NCBI GenBank assembly: GCA_947176065.1
Contig: CAMWPB010000044.1
Span: forward strand, 1-35,333
Source of the DNA: an uncultured Lachnospiraceae bacterium
Lineage (GTDB): Bacteria; Bacillota; Clostridia; Lachnospirales; Lachnospiraceae
Direction of reading: 5' to 3'
DNA length: 35,333 nucleotides
Of this stretch, positions 23,351 through 30,373 are shown piece after piece. Numbering within the stretch: the first letter of the stretch is position 1; the number at the start of each line of letters is the position of its first letter. Under the pieces are notes generated by a model that had not been told where the DNA came from, ran no database searches, and saw only the letters and a list, made by a program, of their open reading frames with translations. A program made the position numbers and the translations under genes.

Positions 23351-24642
23351 GAAGAGCTTTAAAAATTTATCTGAAAGTAAGCATGAACCTGTTTACTGCA
23401 CTTGCAGCAGTGCTTTTGTGTATTTTTGTTCTTCCCAGATGCATTTGGTTTTTTATGCCCTTTATTCTGGGCTGGCTTATTTCGCTGATTGCGTCTCCCG
23501 TGGTGCGTTTTTTTGAGGAGAAGCTGAAGGTGAGGAGAAAAGCCATGACGGCCGTGGTGATTGTGGCCGTACTGGCAGTGGTGGTGCTTCTGGTTTATCT
23601 GCTGATTGGCAAGCTGATCAAAGAGGGCGTCAACTTTATCAATGAGCTGCCAGATATCTGGAATGTCATTCTGGCGGAGTTTAACAAAGTGGGGGCAAAC
23701 CTGCAGGGCGTCTATAACAGGATGCCTGCGGATATGCAGGCTACGATTGATGATATAATTCTGGAAATGGGGAATTATATGAGTAGTATCATGGGAAAAA
23801 TAGAGCTGCCATCCTTTGCGGCGGTGGGAAATGCGGCGAAGCAGATCCCGGATATTTTTCTCGGTGTGGTGATGTGTCTGCTTTCAGCTTACTTTTTTGT
23901 GGCGGATAAGGGATATATGGCGGCTGCGGCGGAAAAGTTTATACCGGCTTCGGTGCGGTATCATCTGGATCTGATCCGCAGAAGTTTCCGTAATGCGGTA
24001 GGGGGATATTTCCGGGCGCAGTTTAAGATTGAGTGCTGGATTTACATCCTGCTGGTGATCGGACTGATGATTCTGGGAGTGGATTACGCTTTTCTGGTCG
24101 CTTTCGGCATCGCTGTTCTGGATTTCCTTCCGGTATTCGGTACGGGTACGGTGATGGTTCCCTGGGCGATTATAGAACTGCTGTCGGAAAATTACAGGAT
24201 GATGTTTGGGCTGATTGCCATCTGGCTGGTCGGCCAGCTTGTGCGGCAGGTGATCCAGCCGAAGATTGTGGGCGATTCCATCGGGATGGACGCCATACCG
24301 ACTCTGTTTTTGCTTTATATCGGCTACCGCGTGGCGGGCGTGCTGGGAATGATTCTGGCAGTGCCTATCGGCATTATTGTTGTTAACCTTTACGAGGAAG
24401 GCGCCTTTGACACGACCAGACAGAGCCTGCGGATTCTGGTGGCGGGCTTTAACCATTTCCGTAAGATCCGTCCCGACGATATGGCCGTTGTGGAGGAATA
24501 CGAGAGGGAGACAAAGGATATCTACAGACAGGAGACAAAGGAGGAGAAGGCGGCTAAGGAGCAGTTCTATGAAGCCTCCCAGATTAAGCTGGAGGAGCCG
24601 TTGATTATCAAAAAGCTTAAGGATAAGAAAAATCATAAGTAG
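23347..24642 (+). CDS. AI-2E family transporter (PerM/YtvI-like permease)
   Basis: A 431-residue membrane protein with about eight hydrophobic segments in the AI-2E/PerM arrangement. An N-terminal pair of helices is followed by a large extracytoplasmic region (about 90-165) and then the family block GIAVLDFLPVFGTGTVMVPW at about residues 254-275. The C-terminal ~60 residues are charged and cytoplasmic (RETKDIYRQETKEEKAAKEQ). Members export small molecules or act as Na+/H+ antiporters; YtvI relatives are linked to sporulation, but that link here is inference. It overlaps ysxC by four bases. Confidence 0.9.
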   Translation: MRRALKIYLKVSMNLFTALAAVLLCIFVLPRCIWFFMPFILGWLISLIASPVVRFFEEKLKVRRKAMTAVVIVAVLAVVVLLVYLLIGKLIKEGVNFINELPDIWNVILAEFNKVGANLQGVYNRMPADMQATIDDIILEMGNYMSSIMGKIELPSFAAVGNAAKQIPDIFLGVVMCLLSAYFFVADKGYMAAAAEKFIPASVRYHLDLIRRSFRNAVGGYFRAQFKIECWIYILLVIGLMILGVDYAFLVAFGIAVLDFLPVFGTGTVMVPWAIIELLSENYRMMFGLIAIWLVGQLVRQVIQPKIVGDSIGMDAIPTLFLLYIGYRVAGVLGMILAVPIGIIVVNLYEEGAFDTTRQSLRILVAGFNHFRKIRPDDMAVVEEYERETKDIYRQETKEEKAAKEQFYEASQIKLEEPLIIKKLKDKKNHK

Positions 24643-24660
24643 GCAGCGGGGAGAACGCGA

Positions 24661-25158
24661 GTGCAAAAAAGAAACTGGTGGAAACTCTTTTTTGCTATCT
24701 ACATTTTAGTTGTCATAAAGGTTATTATCTTCAAATATCCCTACGAGGAGCTTATGAAGATTGCGGCTTCGTGGCGCAGGGGCGTCATATTTGAGGGATT
24801 GGGGACGGCGAATTTTAAGCTCTTTAAAACAATAAAAATGTATATAGAGTATTCTTATAAACTGAACAGCGTGGAGAATCTGGCGGGCAATGTGCTGGTG
24901 TTTGTGCCCCTGGGATTTCTCTTTCCTTTTGTTGCGAAGGATGGAGAGCGGTTTTTTGTGATGCTCTTGAATGCCTTTGTGTTTGTTCTGGGGATTGAGG
25001 TGTTTCAGCTTTTCAGCGCTTTTGGCGCTTTTGATGTGGATGATATTCTGTTAAATTGTGTCGGTGCATCTCTCGGCTTTGGCATTTACCGTCTGATGCG
25101 GTTTTGGAGAGAGAAGAGAAAGGAGCTTGGCGATGGAAGGGTTACTGAAAAAGATTAA
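24661..25158 (+). CDS. VanZ-like family membrane protein
   Basis: A GTG-start gene (18 bases after the previous stop, weak GGGGAGA ribosome site) encoding 165 residues. The pattern NVLVFVPLGFLFPF near residue 78 and the later FQLFSAFGAFDVDDILLNCV with GASLGFGIYRLM are the conserved VanZ-like core (membrane helices with an acidic DVDD turn). VanZ confers low-level teicoplanin resistance in enterococci, but most relatives have no defined role, so resistance should not be assumed. The 3' end overlaps the next gene by 26 bases. Confidence 0.85.
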   Translation: MQKRNWWKLFFAIYILVVIKVIIFKYPYEELMKIAASWRRGVIFEGLGTANFKLFKTIKMYIEYSYKLNSVENLAGNVLVFVPLGFLFPFVAKDGERFFVMLLNAFVFVLGIEVFQLFSAFGAFDVDDILLNCVGASLGFGIYRLMRFWREKRKELGDGRVTEKD

Positions 25159-25726
25159 GACGAATGTGGTGGTTTCCTCCGCACTGTGCGTGATTCTGGG
25201 TCTGGTGCTTGTGTTTAGGCCGGGACTGTCCATGCGGATTGTCTGCACGGCTGTCGGTGTGGTGTTGATATTATCCGGCGTTATGCGGATGATCGATTAC
25301 TTTACCGCAAGGGACGGCAGTCTGTATTCGCAGGCAAACCTGATTTTCGGTATCGTATTGGCGGTAGTGGGCGTCTGGATCGTGATGAAACCGGATAAAG
25401 TGATGGCAATTATTCCGATTATTGTCGGTATTGTTATTGCGATACATGGTTTACATAATTTACAGCAGGCAGCAGAACTCTGGCGGGATAAGTATGACAG
25501 ATGGTGGGTTGCCCTCATTTTGGGTGTGCTAACGGTGGGATTCGGCGTGCTGCTGGTGTGCAGACCCTTCGCCGCTATAGATACGGTGGTTATGCTGATC
25601 GGCTTTTTCCTGATTTATGACGGGCTTTCCAATGTATGGATTGTTTCAAGGATCTATAAGAACGCTAAGATGTTCAAGCAGGAGATGACGGCGGTGGATG
25701 TGGAGATTGTGGACCGGGAGAGGTGA
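25133..25726 (+). CDS. DUF308/HdeD-like membrane protein
   Basis: Start at 25133 has AAGGAG seven bases upstream, inside the VanZ gene; an in-frame TTG at 25127 is less likely. The 197-residue product has six hydrophobic segments arranged as repeated pairs with short Gly/Arg-Pro turns (VFRPGLSMRIV, VMKPDKVMAII, VCRPFAAIDTVV), the internal repeat pattern of HdeD/DUF308 proteins. Function is unknown; E. coli HdeD is tied to acid stress. It appears to be the last gene of the block starting at tig. Confidence 0.85.
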   Translation: MEGLLKKIKTNVVVSSALCVILGLVLVFRPGLSMRIVCTAVGVVLILSGVMRMIDYFTARDGSLYSQANLIFGIVLAVVGVWIVMKPDKVMAIIPIIVGIVIAIHGLHNLQQAAELWRDKYDRWWVALILGVLTVGFGVLLVCRPFAAIDTVVMLIGFFLIYDGLSNVWIVSRIYKNAKMFKQEMTAVDVEIVDRER

Positions 25727-25908
25727 CGGCTCTGGTGAATTACGATACGCGGCATTGATTTTGGAATATTTACCCTGCCATCTGCTGTGAATTTTGTAAA
25801 TTCGGGCTTGTATATTTCGGCAGGAAGTTTTATGATAAATCTTAGGAAACGGGAGTGATCCCGGATGGGTAGCAACAAAGATTTGTATCGGTAAAGAGGG
25901 AATGAAGT
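25727..25908 (+). promoter_or_regulatory. Intergenic leader with small stems before the hypothetical gene
   Basis: This 182-base gap contains GAATTT-TGT-AAATTC, enclosed by a CCTGCC/GGCAGG pairing, and a CGGGA-GTGA-TCCCG hairpin. It suggests a structured 5' leader, but I recognise no riboswitch consensus and no certain promoter. Confidence 0.3.
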
Positions 25909-26385
25909 ATGACAATCGGAGCAATCAGTTTTCAACCTTATGTGTATAATGTAAACGCCATCGGTCCGGCCAGCATGAATAAGCTGTCCAGAATTTCGGA
26001 TAATGTGCTGGATAAAAAGACGGATTTCAGCGGGCTTGTGGAGAATGAGAATCCGCTGAAACAGGGACAGACCCTGAATTTTCAGGATATGCTGGAGATG
26101 CAGATGCAGCGCGGGAGAAGTGCCGCTGCGAGAATAATGAAACCGGCGGAGGAAATGCAGGAGTCGGCAGGGACAGCGCAGGAGACCGGGCAGACGGAGA
26201 ATGCGGCGGTGAAATTTGGCAGAGAGCCGGCGGCGGATGCGGTACAGCCTGAAAAGGAGGCGGCTTCCGGGAATGCGCAGATGAATGTGCAGGCGGCATT
26301 TGACGGAAGCGGCGCGGGGAACGGCGTCAGCAATTTCCGTATGCAGCAGGCCATCAGCGCATATGAGATGTTTATGACAGCGTAG
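25909..26385 (+). CDS. Hypothetical protein, low-complexity middle
   Basis: A 158-residue soluble protein with a GAGGGAATG ribosome site. The N-terminal ~60 residues look structured (ISFQPYVYNVNAIGPASMNK, KKTDFSGLVENENPLKQGQ). The middle is rich in Ala, Glu, Gln and Gly, and the C-terminus is an amphipathic helix ending NFRMQQAISAYEMFMTA. That terminal helix resembles the end helices of some secreted or flagellar axial proteins, but the match is too slight for a call. No signal peptide or membrane segment. It is monocistronic with a terminator behind it. I do not recognise the family. Confidence 0.7.
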   Translation: MTIGAISFQPYVYNVNAIGPASMNKLSRISDNVLDKKTDFSGLVENENPLKQGQTLNFQDMLEMQMQRGRSAAARIMKPAEEMQESAGTAQETGQTENAAVKFGREPAADAVQPEKEAASGNAQMNVQAAFDGSGAGNGVSNFRMQQAISAYEMFMTA

Positions 26386-26469
26386 CGGGATTCCGGGAAT
26401 GAAATGCTCCCGCCGCGCGTCGGACAGGAGGAGAAATCTTTCCTGCCTGATTGAAAATATAGAAAAGGC

Positions 26470-26502
26470 AACCCCCATCTGTCAGACAGTTGGGGGTTTT
26501 CC
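26470..26502. terminator. Bidirectional terminator between the hypothetical gene and thiT
   Basis: AACCCCCA and TGGGGGTT form the stem (26470-26498), continued inward by CTGTC/GACAG, with TTTT following on the + strand and CCTTTTC on the minus strand. It serves the two convergent genes. Confidence 0.85.
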
Positions 26503-26524
26503 TACCCGGTTTGAAAATACCGGT

Positions 26525-27232
26525 TTATGTTAAAGCCATTTTTTTGACGGTGCTGATGCCGTTGCTCACGGCAGGAATCAGAAGGATCACCATGGTGATC
26601 GCTCCCTCCGCAAAGATATAAATGCCGTTATACACAAGGGAGTAGGGCAGCACAGGCCAGCCCTCCCAGGCATATTCTGCGAAAAAAATCCAGCCCGAGA
26701 GCACTGCGAATACATATCTGCCCAGAATACCCACCAGATAGCCCTTGAGCAGCCCTTTCTTTGCGGTTGAGAACAGACCTGACAGACCGAGTGCGCCGAA
26801 GGCCAGAAAATAGTCCATCACAAGCTGCATGGGGAAAAGGACATAGGGATCCACCAGAAGCTGCAGGACGCCATAGGCGACACCGGTCAACAGTCCTGCG
26901 CCCAAGCCGAAGAAATAGCCTGGAAGGCAGATGACGAGCATGGAAAACAGCGTTGCGGAACCGCCCCATGGGAAATCAATGATTTTGATTTCTGAAAGTA
27001 TGGTGCCCAGCGCAATCGACATGGCGCAGAAGACGAGCTGCTTGACTGTCAGCTTGCCGCCTTTTTTGGCAGTTTCTTTGTTCTCCTGATTCTGCGCTGC
27101 CGCATACCGTCTTGCGAATACTACGGCGCAGACAAGCAGAGCCGCCAGAGCAACGGACAGCAGCACATTGCCCAGGGTGGTGGGGACATAAGTGGCTGCC
27201 CCCCAGTCATCGACAACAACATTGTAGAACAT
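26525..27232 (-). CDS. thiT: Energy-coupled thiamine transporter subunit ThiT
   Basis: A 235-residue membrane protein. From about residue 65 it follows the ThiT (YuaJ) S-component: KQLVFCAMSIALGTILSEIK, then WGGSATLFSMLVICLPGYFFG, AGLLTGVAYGVLQLLVDPYV and MQLVMDYFLAFGALGLSGL. ThiT binds thiamine and works with a shared ECF module (EcfA1A2T) at the membrane, not encoded here. The ~60-residue N-terminal extension with one extra membrane helix (GNVLLSVALAALLVCAVVFA) makes it longer than the usual ~190-residue ThiT. A TPP riboswitch lies in its leader, which confirms the thiamine role. Confidence 0.93.
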   Translation of the reverse strand: MFYNVVVDDWGAATYVPTTLGNVLLSVALAALLVCAVVFARRYAAAQNQENKETAKKGGKLTVKQLVFCAMSIALGTILSEIKIIDFPWGGSATLFSMLVICLPGYFFGLGAGLLTGVAYGVLQLLVDPYVLFPMQLVMDYFLAFGALGLSGLFSTAKKGLLKGYLVGILGRYVFAVLSGWIFFAEYAWEGWPVLPYSLVYNGIYIFAEGAITMVILLIPAVSNGISTVKKMALT

Positions 27233-27239
27233 AAAAAAT

Positions 27240-27270
27240 CCTCCTTTGTCTTGGAATAAGCAAGGAGGGG
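27240..27270 (-). promoter_or_regulatory. Anti-Shine-Dalgarno hairpin of thiT
   Basis: On the minus strand CCTCCTTG (27268-27261) can pair with the thiT ribosome site CAAAGGAGG (27248-27240) across a 12-base loop, with one bulged A. This would hide the ribosome site and suggests TPP control at the level of translation. The pairing is seen; the switching is inferred. Confidence 0.55.
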
Positions 27271-27325
27271 AGAATGGTAAGTACGGCGTGGCACAAAAAT
27301 ACTGTGACAGGCAGTAGTTACAAGT

Positions 27326-27421
27326 GCTTCCCTACGACGGTATTAGCCGCATCAGGTGATGAGGGTTAGAGTCCCGGTGTATCTGTATACGCGGGCTCAA
27401 TCTCAGCAAAAGCTCCCCTAG
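27326..27421 (-). promoter_or_regulatory. TPP (thi-box) riboswitch
   Basis: Read on the minus strand the conserved blocks appear in order: CTAGGGGAGC, GCTGAGAT, ACCCT, ACCTGATGCGGCTAATACCG, then CGTAGGGAAGC. These match the TPP aptamer core including the pyrophosphate- and pyrimidine-sensing junctions. It lies about 94 bases upstream of thiT, which it is expected to switch off when TPP is plentiful. Confidence 0.96.
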
Positions 27422-27474
27422 CAAGTTATTCGGTTATGCGGCTTATACCGCGGCGGATGAAATCCGCTTTCTTA

Positions 27475-27503
27475 ACTATAGGGGTATGCGGGGGAAATGT
27501 CAA
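27475..27503 (-). promoter_or_regulatory. Sigma-A promoter of the thiT riboswitch transcript
   Basis: On the minus strand TTGACA (27503-27498) and TATAGT (27480-27475) are separated by exactly 17 bp. The start would be near 27468, about 47 bases before the riboswitch aptamer. It overlaps the upstream region of the divergent CPBP gene. Confidence 0.8.
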
Positions 27504-27528
27504 GGGAATTTTATGGGAGGAGAAGTAT

Positions 27529-28407
27529 ATGTCGGAAAAAAGCAATACCGGGCGGCAGACGTCCTTTCAAAAGGCATGGGATGTGCTGCTTCCTTATCTG
27601 TTATATTATCTGGCCTATAATGTCGCTTATCTGATTCTGGCTTTTTTGTATCAGACGACGGTGCAGAGCTTTGGCGGTGTGTACGGACAGTTTATGGATA
27701 CACACGCTGCCACCGTCGCGGGCGCGATGAGCGGGCTGTGTATGCTTGTGGGCATCTTTCCACTTGTGCCGATGCTAAAAGAGGAACTGCGGAGGCGGGG
27801 AGAGACGTTTGGTTTCGTGAGGACGAAAGCGGCGCACGATACAGAGGCTGTCACTGCAGCAGGCAAACGGTGCATGCCGGGAAGGACGGCGGCTCTTACG
27901 GTCCTTCTGGCTCTCAGCGCTTCTCTGGGACTCAATGCCCTGCTGACGCTGACCGGCTTTGCGGACAGTTCGCAGACTTACCAGGAGGTGGCGGACAGGC
28001 AGTATGGCGTGGCCTTCGCGGTGGGTCTGGCGCTCTATGGCCTTCTGTCTCCGCTGGCTGAGGAAGTGGTGTTCCGCGGCGTGATTTATAACCGTCTGCG
28101 CCGCCTGTATAACCCGGCAGTAGGAATTGCTGTGTCCGGGCTTTTCTTTGGCGCCTTTCACGGCAATCTGGTGCAGGGCGTTTACGGGGCGTGTCTGGGA
28201 ATGCTGATGGCGTATCTGTATGAGAGAAGCGGAAGGTTTCTGATTCCTCTGCTCTTTCATGCCGTGGCGAATCTGGCGGTGTATACCACGGCCCGTTTTG
28301 CAGGCGTACAGGAGATTCTGTTTACCCCGGCAGGGTGTGCGGTTCTGCTGGGGGTTTCGGCGGGCTGTGTCTGGGTGGAGCGGATTGGGAACAGGGATTC
28401 AGAATAG
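27529..28407 (+). CDS. CPBP family intramembrane metalloprotease
   Basis: Start at 27529 has GGGAGGAG upstream, giving 292 residues; a longer in-frame extension to 27436 crosses the thiT promoter and was rejected. About seven or eight membrane helices. The catalytic motifs of the Abi/CPBP (Rce1-like) family are present: EEVVFRGVIYNRLRR near residue 180 (Glu-Glu and Arg) and FGAFHGN near 205 (His), plus a later FHAVANL with His. Substrates are unknown; family members process peptides or give bacteriocin self-immunity. It is divergent from thiT and alone in its unit. Confidence 0.92.
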   Translation: MSEKSNTGRQTSFQKAWDVLLPYLLYYLAYNVAYLILAFLYQTTVQSFGGVYGQFMDTHAATVAGAMSGLCMLVGIFPLVPMLKEELRRRGETFGFVRTKAAHDTEAVTAAGKRCMPGRTAALTVLLALSASLGLNALLTLTGFADSSQTYQEVADRQYGVAFAVGLALYGLLSPLAEEVVFRGVIYNRLRRLYNPAVGIAVSGLFFGAFHGNLVQGVYGACLGMLMAYLYERSGRFLIPLLFHAVANLAVYTTARFAGVQEILFTPAGCAVLLGVSAGCVWVERIGNRDSE

Positions 28408-28421
28408 ATAGAAGAATATAC

Positions 28422-28451
28422 TTGCAAAATAAGTCGGTTCCGTTTTATAAT
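28422..28451 (+). promoter_or_regulatory. Promoter of the Rpn-like nuclease gene
   Basis: TTGCAA (28422-28427) and TATAAT (28446-28451) are 18 bp apart. It would give a leader of about 170 bases containing the structured region at 28484-28551. Confidence 0.6.
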
Positions 28452-28483
28452 AAATAACATATTGGCGGATGGTCAATCTGTCA

Positions 28484-28551
28484 TAAGGGAATCCTTTCTG
28501 AAAAGGATTTCTGTCTTAAGATTCTTTCCGGCTGTCGGAAACAATCCCTTA
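28484..28551 (+). promoter_or_regulatory. Three-way-junction-like leader RNA
   Basis: TAAGGGA (28484-28490) pairs with TCCCTTA (28545-28551) and encloses two hairpins, AATCCTTT-CTG-AAAAGGATT (about 28490-28509) and TTTCCG-GCTGT-CGGAAA (about 28525-28541). All stems are read directly. It lies in the leader of the nuclease gene. I do not recognise it as a known riboswitch. Confidence 0.5.
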
Positions 28552-28631
28552 CTTGAAAACGGACTGGATCAGAGAAAGGCCGTATTCCTCTTGTATTCAG
28601 TCTAAAAAAACTGTATAATGGAGGAAAATCT

Positions 28632-29564
28632 ATGGTAAAACGAAATGTTAAGAAGTGGTTCAGACACGGTAACTGGTGGAGAAGGCTTAAAAATAACCGA
28701 AAATACAGGGATGTGCTTTTTAGACGGCTTTTCCGGGATAAAAAGGATCTTCTTGATCTCTATAACGCCTTAAACGGTAGTACATACCAAAACCCCGAGG
28801 AACTTGAAGTGGTCACGATGGAGGACGTGATCTTTATGAAAATGAAGAACGATTTGTCCTTTATCATCGGAAATACAATAAACCTTTATGAACATCAGAG
28901 CACTTGGAACCCAAATATGCCCCTGAGAGGACTTCTTTACTTTGCCCAGCAGTTTGAGGGACTGCTGGCCTCACGGGAGGATGATATTTACGGTATGAGC
29001 CGGGTCAGTCTGCCAACGCCCGTATACATTGTCTTTTATAACGGCAGCAGGATGCAGACTGACAATCTGATGCTTTACTTGTCAGATTCCTTTTCCGGCG
29101 GGAGGGGAAGCGGTTGCCTGGAATGCACCTGTGAAGTATTAAACATCAACCGCGGCTACAATCAGGCGCTTATGGAAAAGTGCCACAGACTATGGGAGTA
29201 TTCGGAATTTTCCTCAGAGATAGAGGAGAACATAAAAAAGGGAATGCGCCGGGAGGAAGCCGTTCACACGGCCATCGACACCTGTATCGGGAAAGGGATA
29301 CTTGAGGATATCCTGTTAAAGCAAAAAGCGGAGGTGCTGCATATGATTTTGACGGAATATGATGAGAAAAAGCATTTTAGGACGCTCTATCGCGAGGGAA
29401 TGGAGAGAGGCAGGGAAGAAGGCAGAGAGGAACTCCTCCGGGAGCTGGTCAAAAAGAAATGGGATAAAGGCAAGACCCTTCCAGAGATTGCGGAGGATCT
29501 GGAAGTGGAGATTGAGGCAATCCAGACAATGATTGAAAACCCCAAATCCGGCATCTCCGGTTAA
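28632..29564 (+). CDS. Rpn family recombination-promoting nuclease / PD-(D/E)XK 'putative transposase'
   Basis: A 310-residue protein with GGAGG seven bases before ATG. The N-terminal 38 residues are basic and aromatic. From about residue 35 it follows the Rpn/transposase_31-like nuclease pattern FRRLFRDKKDLLDLYNALNG, EDVIFMKMKNDLSFIIG with an acidic Asp, and LYEHQSTWNPNMPLRGLLY (the E-x-Q core of PD-(D/E)XK nucleases). The C-terminus is charged and contains RGREEGREELL. Related proteins in E. coli (RpnA) nick DNA and promote recA-independent recombination. Despite the 'transposase' label I see no terminal inverted repeats around the gene, so it is not an evident mobile element. Confidence 0.85.
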   Translation: MVKRNVKKWFRHGNWWRRLKNNRKYRDVLFRRLFRDKKDLLDLYNALNGSTYQNPEELEVVTMEDVIFMKMKNDLSFIIGNTINLYEHQSTWNPNMPLRGLLYFAQQFEGLLASREDDIYGMSRVSLPTPVYIVFYNGSRMQTDNLMLYLSDSFSGGRGSGCLECTCEVLNINRGYNQALMEKCHRLWEYSEFSSEIEENIKKGMRREEAVHTAIDTCIGKGILEDILLKQKAEVLHMILTEYDEKKHFRTLYREGMERGREEGREELLRELVKKKWDKGKTLPEIAEDLEVEIEAIQTMIENPKSGISG

Positions 29565-29645
29565 AGAAAAAGTTCCGCCTTGTCGGAAACCGGAATTAAG
29601 AACGATAATGCGAAGAGAAGATAACGGGAAGAAGACAGGGATTCC

Positions 29646-30341
29646 ATGAACATTATAGACAAAGACATAGACGGCGGCAAAGCCTTTGACTGGGGAAGAA
29701 CCTCAGCCGATTATGCCAGATTCCGGGATATTTATCCGCAGGAGTTTTACGACAGGATAATCGGACGAAATCTGTGTGTGGAGGGGCAGAACGTTCTTGA
29801 TCTGGGGACGGGGACAGGTGTGCTGCCCAGAAACATGTACCGTCATGGGGCAAAATGGACGGGGACAGACATTTCGGAAGAGCAGATCGCGCAGGCGCGG
29901 ATTCTGTCAGAGGGCATGGACATTACCTATTATGCGGCGCCTGCGGAGAGGATTGATTTTTCGGACAATGCCTTCGACGTCGTCACGGCCTGTCAGTGCT
30001 TCTGGTATTTCAACCACAAAAAGCTTGCCCTGCAGTATAATCCGGCGTGGAGCGGCGCGGGAGAGACGATGCATCCGATTGTTGTCCCGGAAATTTACCG
30101 GGAGAGTTTCGAGCTGACTTACCATGAGGAGTATTTTTTGCAGGTGCCGTTCACCCGGGAAAGCTGGCACGGCAGAATGAAAACCTGCCGGGGAATCGGC
30201 GCGTCCCTGTCGGAGGAGGACATTTTATCCTGGGAGCAGGAACATATCAGTCTGCTTTCCGAGATTGCCCCGGAGGAGTTTACGATTCTGCACTATGGGG
30301 CGATGGCGGAGCTTACGGCCTATGGCCATCAGGCTGGCTGA
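29646..30341 (+). CDS. Class I SAM-dependent methyltransferase, probably internally deleted
   Basis: A 231-residue protein. Motif I is VLDLGTGTGVLPRNM (about residues 49-63), followed by the acidic loop WTGTDISEEQI and motif IV FDVVTACQCFWYFNH. After HKKLA the sequence jumps straight to LQYNPAWSGAGETMHPIV. In this family roughly 30-35 residues with the fifth core strand (the LKPGG-type segment) are expected there, and complete relatives are about 260 residues. The reading frame is kept, so a product may be made, but an intact fold is doubtful. Acceptor substrate unknown. The ribosome site before ATG is poor (GAAGACAGGG). Confidence 0.75.
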   Translation: MNIIDKDIDGGKAFDWGRTSADYARFRDIYPQEFYDRIIGRNLCVEGQNVLDLGTGTGVLPRNMYRHGAKWTGTDISEEQIAQARILSEGMDITYYAAPAERIDFSDNAFDVVTACQCFWYFNHKKLALQYNPAWSGAGETMHPIVVPEIYRESFELTYHEEYFLQVPFTRESWHGRMKTCRGIGASLSEEDILSWEQEHISLLSEIAPEEFTILHYGAMAELTAYGHQAG

Positions 30342-30373
30342 ATTTCCATCACAGAGCAGACGGTCAGCTTTTC

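Noticed and set aside
24661..25158. Glycopeptide resistance role for the VanZ-like gene
   Set aside because: No other van genes are nearby and most VanZ-like proteins have no resistance role, so only the family name is given.
25727..25908. c-di-GMP riboswitch upstream of the hypothetical gene
   Set aside because: The hairpins and the GGATGGGTAGC segment superficially recall the aptamer, but the conserved core strings are missing.
28632..29564. Transposon around the 'putative transposase' nuclease gene
   Set aside because: No terminal inverted repeats or target duplications were seen around the gene, and Rpn-like proteins are nucleases rather than classic transposases.
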